Notes under the pieces: model-generated
The model's input: only the letters and a program-made list of their open reading frames with translations
Database searches by the model: none
What the model was told of the DNA's origin: nothing
In this document: positions 44,675 to 53,789 of the stretch, in pieces
Position numbering within the stretch: position 1 is the stretch's first letter
Layout: every line of letters begins with the position of its first letter
From: DATBJJ01 sp036556425
GTDB taxonomy: Bacteria > Acidobacteriota > Vicinamibacteria > Vicinamibacterales > 2-12-FULL-66-21
Length of the DNA stretch: 64,000 nucleotides
Direction of reading: 5' to 3'
Assembly (NCBI GenBank): GCA_036556425.1
Contig: DATBJJ010000111.1
Coordinates: 6,047 to 70,046 of the forward strand
Program-made: the position numbers and the translations under genes

Positions 44675-47524
44675 CTACCTGCTCGACGGCGTGGTACCAA
44701 CGGCGCGCACGGCAACCGCGGCGTGGGATCGGCGCGGCTCGGCGCCTCCCTGGACTTCACGGCGCTCGGCGTCGACGATTGCCGCCGCGGCGTAGCCGTA
44801 GCGGACCTCGCCCTTGCGCCCGATCTTCTGGAATCGATGGCCGCGGGCGCTCAGATCCGTCAGCACCGATCGCGGAATGCGATCCTCGATCTGCGGACGG
44901 CTCCCGCCGGGATCCGCGGGATCGCGGCCGACGAGAAACCGCGCGCCTTCGATTGCGCGCTGCGCGTCCATGCCACCGTCGATCACGTTGAGGATGATGC
45001 CGTACACAGATGCCGGAATCCAGGCGTTGCCCGCGGCCGACACGGCGAGCCGCGACGCGCCCACACGATCGCCGGATCCGCCGCGGAAGACGAGCGTTGG
45101 AACGCTCGTCGACGACGAGCGCGCGAGCGGCAACGCGCGGCCAGGCGCGGCCCCGCCGGCAAATCGCAGATGGTTGTTGTAGAGAAAACCGAGGCCGTCC
45201 GAGACGTAGAACGTTCCGCCCCACGTGCTGAGCGTCTGCGTGACCGCGATCATGTTGCCGTCGACGTCCACGACGGCAAATGCGGTCGTGCCGCGTCCGA
45301 TGCGCTCGGGCGGTCCGTCGCCCTGCGGGCTGCTGCGATCGCGATACACCTTCGCCGGATCGATGCGCTTGAAGAGCGACGCCGCGTGCGCCGCGTCGAG
45401 GTGCGATCCCAGATTGACGTCCCACAGCGCCGGATCGGCGATGCGCGCGCCCTGATCGCGGACGCGCCAGGCTTCGATCGCGTAGTGCAGGTAATCGGCG
45501 TCGGTCGCATACGTCGCGCCGGCGCGCGGCGTGTATTGATCGAGGATCTGCAGCGTCTCGATCATCGCCGCGCCGGTCGACACGGGCGGCGGCGCCGAGA
45601 AGATCGTATGGCCGCGGTACTTGCCTGACAGCGGGCGGCGCTCGATCGCGCGGTATTGCGCGAGATCGTCGATGCCGATGATGCCGCCGTTCTTCGCCAT
45701 GTCGTCGGCGATCCGCCGCGCGATCGATCCGCGGTAGAACGCATCGGCTCCATCCTTGGCGATCGTGCGGAGCGTCGACGCGTAGTCCGTGTTGACGAAG
45801 CGATCGCCCGCTCGCGGCACTTTTCCGTCCGGAAGGTAGATCCGCTTCGACGCCGCGTACTTCTCGAAGAACCGGCGGCCTTCCGCGATCGACGTGGGCA
45901 GCGACGCATCGAGCGTGTAGCCGCTCTCCGCGTATTCGATCGCCGGCGCGATCAAATCGGCCCACGTCAGTTTCTTGCTGCCGTATTTCCGGTACAGCAG
46001 GTCCAGCCCCGCGACGACGCCGGGAATGTTGGCCGCAGCCGCGCCGTCGCTCGACGCGTTCGCGAGGATCGGGTTGTCGCGCGTCGCACGGATCGGCGCC
46101 TGGTCCTTGTAGTCGATCGCGACGGGCTCGGTCATCCCCGACAGGTAGAGCATCGCCATGCCGTCGCCGCCGATGCCCGACGCCTCCGGCTCGACGACGC
46201 CGAGCGCGAAGGCGACCGCCACGGCCGCATCCACGATGTTGCCGCCGCGCTCCAGCGCGATCGCACCCGCGCGCGACGCGAGCGGGTGACCCGAGACGAC
46301 AACCGCCCGATCCGACACGACCAGCGGCTTGATGAGGGGCTGATCCGCAATCATCCGATCGAGGACCGTCTCGAGCGCCGCTTCGTCGGCCGCGGTCTCG
46401 GCCGCCGGACGGTGCGCCGCGCGCAGCTCCTGCCAGCGCGACGCCGACGGTCCCTCCGAGTAATACAAGCGCCGGAGCGTTTCCCATACGCGATCGAAGG
46501 CCGCGAGCAGCTGACCATCCTTCGGCGCGGCGTGCGCGATCTCCCGCGCGCCCGCGTCAACCGGCAGCGGCGCGTCGATCGTCCACAATCTGAACGCCTC
46601 CGCGTTCGCGAAAAGCGGTGGAGGCTCGTCGCTGTTGCGCTCCGGGTTCCCGTTGTACGTCGGATCGGGCGGAGGGATGTTCGCGATCGCGATGCGTCGG
46701 CCGTCGGGCGACCATGCCGGCGCGCCGCCGCGCCTCGACACCAGCACCGGCGTGTCTGCCGGCCGCGGACGCGGACTGGTGTTCGCGTCGGGAGGAGGCG
46801 GCGGGGCTTCCACGCCGCTCACCCAAACGGATCCAGCGCCTTCGCGGACGGCGTAGTACGCGAGGCGCTGCCCGTCCGGCGACCACGACGGGTATCCTTC
46901 AGTGCCACGGGCCCGCACGACGCGCGTCCGCGTCACGCGATCGCGAGGGCCGAGCGCAAGCTCCGCCACCCACACGTCCACGTCTCCATCGTCCGACTCG
47001 CGATCCGAAACATAGGCGACGCGGCTGCCGTCGGGGGAGACGCGTGCCTGCCGCTCGTCGTCATTTGCCGTGTCGTTGAAGAGAGCTTTTGGATCGCCGC
47101 CGCTTGCGGACACCACATACAAGCGCCACCGGCCGCCTTCGCGATGCGAGAAGATGATGCGGCCGTCCGTCGTCCATGACGGCCAGCGCTCGTCGCCGGA
47201 GAGCGTCGTGACCTTTCTGGCGCTCCCACCGGCGCTCGGGACGACGACGAGATCGAAGCCGCCGCCGCCGTCGGCGGAGAACGCAATCGACTTGCCATCG
47301 GACGACCACGCGGGATCGCGTTCCACATCAGAGCTCTCCTGATGGAGCGCTTTGCCGTTCCGTCCGTCGGGCGATGTGATCCAGATGCGATCGAGGTACG
47401 AGAAGGCCAGCCGCCGGCCGTCGGGCGACCACGCCGGCTCGCGCGCGCCTCGAGGCGTCGTCTGCGCGACGAGCGAGAGCGCGCAGGTTGCCGCGGCGAG
47501 AAGAGCGAGTGTCGCGTTCCGCAC
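44675..47524 (-). CDS. TolB-propeller / gamma-glutamyltransferase fusion protein
   Basis: A 949-residue exported protein (signal ATLALLAAATCALSLVAQ). Residues about 25-310 form a propeller with PD40 motifs (EPAWSPDGRRLAFSYLDRIW, DPAWSSDGKSIAFSA, YPSWSPDGQRLAYYA, APAWSPDGRRIAIANI). About residues 340-410 match the small helical Tricorn-core type domain (AAFDRVWETLRRLYY, DRMIADQPLIKPLV). Residues about 415-949 are a complete gamma-glutamyltransferase precursor: SGHPLASRAGAIAL, SGIGGDGMAML, and the autocleavage/nucleophile Thr in GRGTTAFAVVDVDGNMIAVT. GGT cleaves gamma-glutamyl bonds (glutathione and others) in the periplasm. A propeller fused to GGT is unusual. GTG start 9 nt after the transketolase stop. 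Confidence 0.88.
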   Translation of the reverse strand: MRNATLALLAAATCALSLVAQTTPRGAREPAWSPDGRRLAFSYLDRIWITSPDGRNGKALHQESSDVERDPAWSSDGKSIAFSADGGGGFDLVVVPSAGGSARKVTTLSGDERWPSWTTDGRIIFSHREGGRWRLYVVSASGGDPKALFNDTANDDERQARVSPDGSRVAYVSDRESDDGDVDVWVAELALGPRDRVTRTRVVRARGTEGYPSWSPDGQRLAYYAVREGAGSVWVSGVEAPPPPPDANTSPRPRPADTPVLVSRRGGAPAWSPDGRRIAIANIPPPDPTYNGNPERNSDEPPPLFANAEAFRLWTIDAPLPVDAGAREIAHAAPKDGQLLAAFDRVWETLRRLYYSEGPSASRWQELRAAHRPAAETAADEAALETVLDRMIADQPLIKPLVVSDRAVVVSGHPLASRAGAIALERGGNIVDAAVAVAFALGVVEPEASGIGGDGMAMLYLSGMTEPVAIDYKDQAPIRATRDNPILANASSDGAAAANIPGVVAGLDLLYRKYGSKKLTWADLIAPAIEYAESGYTLDASLPTSIAEGRRFFEKYAASKRIYLPDGKVPRAGDRFVNTDYASTLRTIAKDGADAFYRGSIARRIADDMAKNGGIIGIDDLAQYRAIERRPLSGKYRGHTIFSAPPPVSTGAAMIETLQILDQYTPRAGATYATDADYLHYAIEAWRVRDQGARIADPALWDVNLGSHLDAAHAASLFKRIDPAKVYRDRSSPQGDGPPERIGRGTTAFAVVDVDGNMIAVTQTLSTWGGTFYVSDGLGFLYNNHLRFAGGAAPGRALPLARSSSTSVPTLVFRGGSGDRVGASRLAVSAAGNAWIPASVYGIILNVIDGGMDAQRAIEGARFLVGRDPADPGGSRPQIEDRIPRSVLTDLSARGHRFQKIGRKGEVRYGYAAAAIVDAERREVQGGAEPRRSHAAVAVRAVGTTPSSR

Positions 47525-47533
47525 GCGGGCCGC

Positions 47534-49420
47534 CTACGGCGCCGAGCTCACGCGGCTCGTGCGCGCGGCGCGGCGGACCGCATCGACGATGTGCTTCGAC
47601 GAGATGCCGTATCGATCGAGCAGCTCCTCGGGCTTGCCGCTCCTCGGCAGCTCGCGAACCGCCAGCCGGATGACCGAGATGCCGTCGTACGCCACCGCCT
47701 CGGCGACGGCGTCGCCCAGCCCGCCGGGCAGGTAGTGATCCTCGACGGTGATGATCACGCCGTTCGTGGCCTTGCCGGCCGCGACGAGCGTCGCGCGATC
47801 GATCGGCTGCACGGAGTACGCGTCGATCACGCGGATCGGAAGCCCTTCGGCCTTGAGCTGCGCGTAGGCTTTGCGCGCCTCGAAGACGGTGATTCCGGCG
47901 GCCACGACCGTGACGGCATCCGATGCGCTCTGATAGAGCGTCTTCGATCCGCCAATCGGGAACTGCTCGTCGACGCCGTAGATGATGTCGGTCTTCGGGC
48001 GCGACGTGCGCATGTACGCGAGACCCGGCGTCTTCGCCATCTCGACGACGAGCCGTTCGGTGCTGACGGCGTCGGACGGATACAGCAGCGTGAGATGCGG
48101 CACCGCGCGCATCATCGCGAGATCCTCGAGCGCCATTTGCGACGGGCCGTCCTCACCGATCGACACGCCCGAATGCGAACCCGTCAGCTTCACGTGCAGC
48201 GTGCCGCGCGCGTTCGAGAGGCCGGCCATGCGAATGAAGTCCGCGGCGCGTGCGAGGAAACACGCGAACGTCGAGGGAAACGCGATGGCGCCCCGCGCGG
48301 CGAGCCCCATCGCCGCGCCGACCATGTTCTGCTCCGCGATGAAGTTCTGATAGAAGCGATCGGGGTGCGCCTTCTCGAAGCGATCGCTGAACGTCGAGTT
48401 CTTGACGTCCGCGTCGAGCGCGACGACGCGAGAATCGATGCCGCCCAGCGCGGCAAGCGCGGTGCCCCAGGCCTCGCGGGTCGCGACCTGCTCGCCGGGC
48501 TTGTAGTTCGGCGGCGGCATCTTGGAGTAGTCCGGGTTGACGGCCTCCCGAGGCTTCGTCGCCGGCGGTTGAATCACCGCCTTCGGCGCACCCTGAACGA
48601 GCTGCGCCTTCAACTCGGCGATAGCCTTGTCGGTCTCCTCCCCTTTCTTCAGCGCCTTGCCGTGCCACCCCTCTTTGCCCTCGATCGACTTCACGCCTTT
48701 GCCCTTGAGCGTTCGCGCGAGGATCATCGTCGGATGACCCTTCGCCGCGCGCGCGGCGGCAAACGCGTGCAGCAGCGCGGCAACGTCGTGGCCGTCGACC
48801 GTGAGCGTGTGCCAGCCGAAGGCGTTCCAGCGCGCCGCGATGTCCTCCATCCGGTGATCGAACTGCGCGGGCATGCTCTGGCCGAGGCCGTTGACGTCGA
48901 CGATGCCGCACAGGTTGTCGAGCTGATAGTGCAGCGCGATGTTGGCCGATTCCCAGACCGAGCCCTCGGCCATCTCGCCGTCGCCGAGGAGCACGTACGT
49001 GCGGTAGTCGGACTTGATTCGCCGCGCGTTCAACGCAGTCCCGACAGCCGCGCAGATTCCCTGGCCGAGCGAGCCGGTCGCGACGTCCACGAACGGCAGC
49101 CGCGGCGTCGGATGGCCTTCGAGATCGGAATCGATCCGCCGCAGCTTCAGCAGGTCCTCGCGCGGAAAGAGTCCCGCGTGCGCCCACGCGGAATACAGAA
49201 TCGGCGCGGCGTGCCCCTTCGAGAGCACGAACCGATCGTTGTCCGGATTCTGCGGGTTCGTCGGCTCGTACCGCATCTCGCCGAAGAACAGCGTCGCGAC
49301 GATCTCCGCCGCGGACATGCACGTGGTCGGATGGCCGCTCCCCGCTTCAGTGGTCGACAGAATCGAATCGATTCGAAGCTCGGTGGCGATATTTCTCAGC
49401 GCATCAACGGATGTCGTCAT
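47534..49420 (-). CDS. tkt: transketolase
   Basis: A 628-residue single-chain transketolase, moving two-carbon units between sugar phosphates in the pentose phosphate pathway. The thiamine diphosphate binding region reads LLGDGEMAEGSVWES with VDVNGLGQS; GSGHPTTCMSAAEI lies at the N-terminus and SKGHAAPILYSAW follows. The pyrimidine-binding half contains AEQNMVGAAMGLA and GSHSGVSIGEDGPSQMALED. The C-terminal domain (VVAAGITVFEARKAYAQL) is present. It is of the animal/archaeal-like form that is shorter than the E. coli enzyme. The start is taken as ATG 49420; a GTG at 49441 overlaps the end of the DUF255 gene. It lies within a minus-strand run with the GGT fusion downstream. Confidence 0.94.
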   Translation of the reverse strand: MTTSVDALRNIATELRIDSILSTTEAGSGHPTTCMSAAEIVATLFFGEMRYEPTNPQNPDNDRFVLSKGHAAPILYSAWAHAGLFPREDLLKLRRIDSDLEGHPTPRLPFVDVATGSLGQGICAAVGTALNARRIKSDYRTYVLLGDGEMAEGSVWESANIALHYQLDNLCGIVDVNGLGQSMPAQFDHRMEDIAARWNAFGWHTLTVDGHDVAALLHAFAAARAAKGHPTMILARTLKGKGVKSIEGKEGWHGKALKKGEETDKAIAELKAQLVQGAPKAVIQPPATKPREAVNPDYSKMPPPNYKPGEQVATREAWGTALAALGGIDSRVVALDADVKNSTFSDRFEKAHPDRFYQNFIAEQNMVGAAMGLAARGAIAFPSTFACFLARAADFIRMAGLSNARGTLHVKLTGSHSGVSIGEDGPSQMALEDLAMMRAVPHLTLLYPSDAVSTERLVVEMAKTPGLAYMRTSRPKTDIIYGVDEQFPIGGSKTLYQSASDAVTVVAAGITVFEARKAYAQLKAEGLPIRVIDAYSVQPIDRATLVAAGKATNGVIITVEDHYLPGGLGDAVAEAVAYDGISVIRLAVRELPRSGKPEELLDRYGISSKHIVDAVRRAARTSRVSSAP

Positions 49421-49437
49421 TGGAATTTCGCAGTTTA

Positions 49438-50916
49438 TCACTGGTTCACGGGCTGGGTCCCCTCGCGAAGGGCGAGGAGGTAGTGCGCGGCGAGCGGTCC
49501 CTGTCGAGCCGCCGACCTGCCCATGGCAAGCAGGGTCAGTTCGGCTTTATTCGCGAACTCCGCATCGCCACAGGCCGCAGTGAGGCGCCGCAGCACTCTG
49601 GCGGCGTCGCAGTTTGCCACGAACGATTTGCGCCGCTCGCGCATGAGGCCGACCGACTCGCGTTCGTCCGGCGCGCTGCGATCGAAGAACCCTCCATCCA
49701 CGTCGTCCCACATCGTCCTGATCGCGTAGTGCAACAGCTCTTGCGCCATCATCTGATACACGATGTTTCCTGTCGCGGCGTATGCATCCAACTGCGCCGC
49801 GGCCATCGCAACTTGATCGTCGAGCAGGCCGCGCACGCGCGGACGCCCCTCGACGTAGTGCGCGACGCCGGCTCCAGGGCTGTAGCACGCGATCAGAACG
49901 CGTTCGAGCGATTTGAGCGCGAACTCGCCGAGCGCGTGGTCGTCGAGCGCTTCGGCGGCGCGAAGCGCGGCGGAGGCCATCAGCGCGTTGGCGCCCGCGA
50001 AGAACACGCCGTCGACCTCCGGCGCGGCGAGCGCCCGCCGCTCGTCCGGCGATGACGCGGCATAGTACGCCGCGTCGCCGCGCTGCGAGTTTCCCCATCC
50101 ACCGTCCACCGTGTCGGCCAACCAGGTCTGCACGTAGCGCAGTATCTCGATCGCGCGCTCGCGATAGCGCGCGACGCCGAGAATCTCCGACGCCTCGACG
50201 TAGAGTCGCAGGAGCGCGGCGTTCACCTCGAGCAGCTTCTCGCGCTGCGGCTGCTGCCAGTCGACGCTCGCGGCGCACCTGAAGAACCCGCCGTCGACTT
50301 CGTCGTACAAGCCGCTCCAGCCCATCGCGTCGAGGCTCGTCTCGACGATGCGGGCGATTCGCGCGTCGCCGGTGTCGCGATACATCGACAGCGCGAGCTC
50401 CAGCGGCGCGGCCAGTGGAAACTTCGGCGCGGTGCCAAAGCCGCCGTGCTCGGCGTCGAACGTCGAGAAGACCACGTTCGACAGATCGTCCGCGCTGACC
50501 GATACGCGCTCGCCCGCGGACGAGTCTCGAGCCGGCATGTCGCGCGGCGCACTGAGCTCCGGACGCTTCGAGCGAAACACCTCCGCGACCTTGGCGAGGA
50601 TGGACGGCATCCGCTCGAGCGGCACGTACGTGCCGCCGCCGACGATGTCGCCGGTTGCGGTGAGAAACGCGGTGGTGGGAAGACCGCCGAGCGTGTATCG
50701 TTCGCTGATGTCCGGCCTGCGATCCGCGTCGACGCGGATGGGGACGAAGCGATCGTTCACGATCGCCGCGACCGCCGGATCGGCGTACGTCGTGCGATCC
50801 ATGTCGCGGCTCGACGCGCACCAATCCGCCGCGATGGAAAGGAGCACGGGCTTGTCCTCGGCGCGCGCGCGCGCGAAGGCAGCGGTGCTCCACGGGAGCC
50901 AGCGGACGAGGGCCAC
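49438..50916 (-). CDS. DUF255/YyaL-like thioredoxin-fold plus helical-barrel protein
   Basis: A 492-residue protein of the YyaL/SPATA20 family: an N-terminal thioredoxin-like domain (LLSIAADWCASSRDMDRTTY, YTLGGLPTTAFLTATGDIVG) and an alpha/alpha toroid (GGFGTAPKFPLAAPLELALS, DEVDGGFFRCAASVDW, LLEVNAALLRLYVEAS). Relatives are about 680 residues with a WCHWCH site; here the site is WCASS, with only one Cys, so redox activity is doubtful. It is also shorter than usual. Function of the family is poorly defined. GTG start. It heads the minus-strand run into transketolase. Confidence 0.85.
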   Translation of the reverse strand: MALVRWLPWSTAAFARARAEDKPVLLSIAADWCASSRDMDRTTYADPAVAAIVNDRFVPIRVDADRRPDISERYTLGGLPTTAFLTATGDIVGGGTYVPLERMPSILAKVAEVFRSKRPELSAPRDMPARDSSAGERVSVSADDLSNVVFSTFDAEHGGFGTAPKFPLAAPLELALSMYRDTGDARIARIVETSLDAMGWSGLYDEVDGGFFRCAASVDWQQPQREKLLEVNAALLRLYVEASEILGVARYRERAIEILRYVQTWLADTVDGGWGNSQRGDAAYYAASSPDERRALAAPEVDGVFFAGANALMASAALRAAEALDDHALGEFALKSLERVLIACYSPGAGVAHYVEGRPRVRGLLDDQVAMAAAQLDAYAATGNIVYQMMAQELLHYAIRTMWDDVDGGFFDRSAPDERESVGLMRERRKSFVANCDAARVLRRLTAACGDAEFANKAELTLLAMGRSAARQGPLAAHYLLALREGTQPVNQ

Positions 50917-50965
50917 GATCTTCGCTCAATTGTAGTGAGGAGATTCAATGGAAGACGAGATTTAA

Positions 50966-50979
50966 TAGAATGACGGGAA
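50966..50979 (+). promoter_or_regulatory. -10 hexamer before the DUF4149 gene (possible leaderless mRNA)
   Basis: TAGAAT at 50966-50971 lies exactly 7 nt before the ATG at 50979. An in-frame ATG at 50970 overlaps the hexamer itself, which argues for 50979 as the start codon. Confidence 0.45.
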
Positions 50980-51473
50980 TGCCCGCGCTTCGATACGCCA
51001 CGCTGGTGGCGCTCGCCGTCTGGATTGGCGGACTGCTGGCATTGGGCGCCGTCGCGGCGCCGGCGATCTTTCAAGTCGTCGCGGACAAAGGCGTTCCCGC
51101 CGGCCGCGCGTTGTCGGGCGCGATTTTCGGCGACGTGCTCCGGAGGTTTCACCTCGTCAGCTACGCGTGCGGCGCGTGGATCCTGCTCGCGCTCGTCGCG
51201 CGCGCCGTTCTCGGTCCCCGCCCACGGCGCTTCGCCGTTCGCGCCGGCATCGCCGTGGTGATGTTGAGCGCGGCGCTCTACTCCGGCGTCGTGCTGTCCC
51301 GCGACATCGCGCAACTGCAGCAGCAAATCGGCGAAGGCGTCTCGCCGTCGAGTTTGCCGCCGGGCGATGCGAGGCGGGCCGCCTTCGATCGGCTGCACGG
51401 CCAATCCACGCTTCTGCACTTCGTGCCGCTCGTCGGCGGACTGATACTGCTGTTCTGGGAGATGAACGATTGA
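50979..51473 (+). CDS. DUF4149 (TMEM205-like) membrane protein
   Basis: A 164-residue protein with four membrane helices: YATLVALAVWIGGLLALGAV, LVSYACGAWILLALVARAV, AGIAVVMLSAALYSGVVLS and LLHFVPLVGGLILLFW. The pattern (WIGG in helix 1, long loop with RFHLVSY, RAAFDRLHGQSTLLHF before the last helix) matches the DUF4149/TMEM205-like family. Function is unknown; some members have been linked to heavy-metal or copper exposure. It precedes the methionine sulfoxide reductase-like gene by 28 bp. Confidence 0.8.
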   Translation: MPALRYATLVALAVWIGGLLALGAVAAPAIFQVVADKGVPAGRALSGAIFGDVLRRFHLVSYACGAWILLALVARAVLGPRPRRFAVRAGIAVVMLSAALYSGVVLSRDIAQLQQQIGEGVSPSSLPPGDARRAAFDRLHGQSTLLHFVPLVGGLILLFWEMND

Positions 51474-51501
51474 TTTCGAACCCTGTTCTCTGGAGCCAGT
51501 C

Positions 51502-51966
51502 GTGAAGCTCGACGCGACGTTCGACAAAATCCGTGCGGCGGTTTCTTCCGAGCGCGATCCGAAGATCGCGATGCGGGAGACGGTCCGCATCCTCAACGAA
51601 GATCGTCCGCATTACACGTGGGCCGGCTTCTACCTGCTCGACGGCAACGAGCTCGTGCTCGGACCCTTCGTCGGCAAGCCGTCGCCGCATACGCGGATTC
51701 CTCTCGGCCGCGGCATCTGCGGCGCCGCCGCCTCCGAGAAGGCGACGATCGTCGTCGACGACGTGAACGCGGATCCGAGATACCTGGCGTGCAGCGTCGA
51801 GACACGGTCCGAGATCGTCGTCCCGATCATGGACGGCAACGAGGTGCTCGGCGAGATCGACATCGACAGCGATCGGCTCGCCGCGTTCGGCCAGGACGAT
51901 CGAGAGCTGCTCGAGGCCGTCGCCGCGCTGCTCGCGCCGCGTTTGAGCAGCGGCGTACGGCTCTAG
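51502..51966 (+). CDS. GAF-domain free methionine-(R)-sulfoxide reductase
   Basis: A 154-residue single GAF domain protein. YTWAGFYLLDGNELVLGPFV, the cysteine motif GRGICGAAASEK, VVDDVNADPRYLACS with the second key Cys, and SEIVVPIMDGNEVLGEIDID all match fRMsr, which reduces free methionine-(R)-sulfoxide with thioredoxin. The Cys in GICG and in LACS correspond to conserved catalytic/resolving positions of the family. GTG start with TGGAG 7 nt upstream. The enzyme protects against oxidative damage in the cytoplasm. Confidence 0.88.
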   Translation: MKLDATFDKIRAAVSSERDPKIAMRETVRILNEDRPHYTWAGFYLLDGNELVLGPFVGKPSPHTRIPLGRGICGAAASEKATIVVDDVNADPRYLACSVETRSEIVVPIMDGNEVLGEIDIDSDRLAAFGQDDRELLEAVAALLAPRLSSGVRL

Positions 51967-52008
51967 CCGGGTCGGGCTGAAGCCGGACGCCACACGCTGA
52001 GATTCCCC

Positions 52009-53013
52009 ATGCATCACACGCTCACGCTGATCCCCGGCGACGGGATCGGTCCGGAAGTCACCGAAGCCGTCGTTCGCATCTTCAAGGCCGCGAAGCTCGA
52101 TATCGAGTGGGAGCAGCACGAGGCGGGCGTGACCGCGTTCAAGCGGTTCAACCAATCGCTCCCGGCGGAGCTGCTCGAATCGATCAAACGAAACAAGGTC
52201 GCGCTCAAGGGACCGGTCACGACGCCGATCGCCGAGGGATTCACCAGCGTCAACGTCGGCCTGCGCAAGGCGGTCGATCTGTACGCGAACCTGCGTCCCG
52301 TAAAGAATCTCGACGGGGTCGCGAGCCGATTCCAGGGGGTCGATCTGGTCATCGTCCGCGAGAACACGGAGGATCTCTACTCGGGGCTCGAGCACGAGGT
52401 CGTGCCGGGCGTCGTGGAAAGCCTGAAGATCATCACGGAAAAGGCGTCGACGCGCATCGCACGGTTCGCGTTCGAGCACGCGCGCGCGAACGGACGCAGG
52501 CGCGTAACGGCCATTCACAAAGCGAACATCATGAAGTTGGGCGACGGGCTGTTCCTGCAAAGCGCGCGCACCGTCGCCCGCGACTACACGGACATCACCT
52601 ACGACGAGCGCATCGTCGATGCCGCGTGCATGTCGCTCGTGATGAACCCGGAGCGGTTCGACGTTCTGCTGCTGCCGAATCTATACGGGGACATCGTCTC
52701 CGATCTCTGCGCGGGGCTCGTCGGCGGGCTTGGCGTCGTCCCGGGCGCGAACATCGGCGAGAGCTGCGCCGTGTTCGAGGCCGTGCACGGCAGCGCGCCG
52801 GATATCGCGAACAAGAATCTCGCGAACCCGACCGCGTTGCTCCTGTCCGGACTGATGCTGTTGGATCACATCGGCGAGCGCGAGAAGAGCGCGCAGATTC
52901 GCTCGGCGTTGAATCGCGTGCTCGCGGCCGGCAAGGTCCGCACGCGCGATTTGGGCGGCCAAGCGACCACGACGGAGTTTACCGAGGCAATCTCGAGCGA
53001 GCTAAATCGATAG
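52009..53013 (+). CDS. NAD-dependent isocitrate dehydrogenase-type beta-decarboxylating dehydrogenase
   Basis: A 334-residue enzyme of the isocitrate/isopropylmalate dehydrogenase family: LIPGDGIGPEV at the N-terminus, substrate site TSVNVGLRK (Ser and Asn typical of isocitrate specificity), RENTEDLYSGLEH, TAIHKANIMKLGDG, metal Asp region LLPNLYGDIVSDLCAG, and EAVHGSAPDIANKNLANPTA for the coenzyme. The short length and sequence resemble NAD-type isocitrate dehydrogenases. Homoisocitrate or isopropylmalate use cannot be fully excluded, but no leu or lys genes are nearby. It converts isocitrate to 2-oxoglutarate in the TCA cycle. Confidence 0.88.
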   Translation: MHHTLTLIPGDGIGPEVTEAVVRIFKAAKLDIEWEQHEAGVTAFKRFNQSLPAELLESIKRNKVALKGPVTTPIAEGFTSVNVGLRKAVDLYANLRPVKNLDGVASRFQGVDLVIVRENTEDLYSGLEHEVVPGVVESLKIITEKASTRIARFAFEHARANGRRRVTAIHKANIMKLGDGLFLQSARTVARDYTDITYDERIVDAACMSLVMNPERFDVLLLPNLYGDIVSDLCAGLVGGLGVVPGANIGESCAVFEAVHGSAPDIANKNLANPTALLLSGLMLLDHIGEREKSAQIRSALNRVLAAGKVRTRDLGGQATTTEFTEAISSELNR

Positions 53014-53054
53014 CGGCTCGCACGGACAGCGAGCAGCGGATCGCGAGCAGCGAT

Positions 53055-53789
53055 CTAACGCTTGACCGCATCCAAATAATCCCGCACCGCTCGATCGAGA
53101 CCTACGTACAGCGCATGGCTGATCAACGCGTGGCCAATCGACACTTCGTCCAAGTGCGGAAGCGTGCGAAACAACGTGAGATTGTGGAGATCGAGGTCGT
53201 GGCCGGCGTTCACGCCGAGGCCAATGCTGCGGGCGAGGTTGGAGGCGGCCACGTACCGCGCAAATGACTCCTGCAGAGCCGAGCCGCCGACCTCGAACGC
53301 GCGCGCGAACGGCTCCGTATAGAGCTCGATCCGATCCGCGCCGAGCGAGCCGGCCCACTGCACCGCCGCCGGATCCGGATCCACGAAGATGCTGACCCTG
53401 ATCCCCATTTGCTGCAGATCGCGCACGATCGATCCGAGCGCGTCGACGGGCGTCGAAGGCGGCCATCCAGCCTGGCTCGTGATCTCCCCTTCCTTCACGG
53501 GCACGAGCGTGCACTGATCGGGACGAATCTCGTGAACGAGCGCAAGGAGATCAGGCCGCGGATCGCCTTCGATGTTGTATTCGACGCCCTTCGCGCTCCG
53601 GACCACGGCAAGAACCTCGCGCACGTCCTTGAAGGTGATGTGACGCGCGTCGGCGCGCGGATGAACCGTGATTCCCGGCGCGCCCGCCGCGATGCACACG
53701 CGGACCGCGTCGACGACGCTCGGCAGGCGGCCGCCCCGAGAGTTGCGGATCGTCGCGACTTTGTTGACGTTGACGCTTAACTTGATCAC
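53055..53789 (-). CDS. pdxJ: pyridoxine 5'-phosphate synthase
   Basis: A 244-residue TIM-barrel enzyme that joins 1-deoxyxylulose 5-phosphate and 3-amino-2-oxopropyl phosphate to make pyridoxine phosphate. Motifs: KLSVNVNKVATIRNSRGG, ITVHPRADARHI, YNIEGDPRPDLL, CTLVPVKEGEITSQAGW, RVSIFVDPDP, IELYTEPFA, GLGVNAGHDLDLHNL and EVSIGHALISHAL. The start is GTG 53789, which shares one base with the glmM stop (TAGTG). It is the last gene of the long housekeeping cluster; the IDH gene converges from the other side with about 40 bp between. Confidence 0.95.
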   Translation of the reverse strand: MIKLSVNVNKVATIRNSRGGRLPSVVDAVRVCIAAGAPGITVHPRADARHITFKDVREVLAVVRSAKGVEYNIEGDPRPDLLALVHEIRPDQCTLVPVKEGEITSQAGWPPSTPVDALGSIVRDLQQMGIRVSIFVDPDPAAVQWAGSLGADRIELYTEPFARAFEVGGSALQESFARYVAASNLARSIGLGVNAGHDLDLHNLTLFRTLPHLDEVSIGHALISHALYVGLDRAVRDYLDAVKR

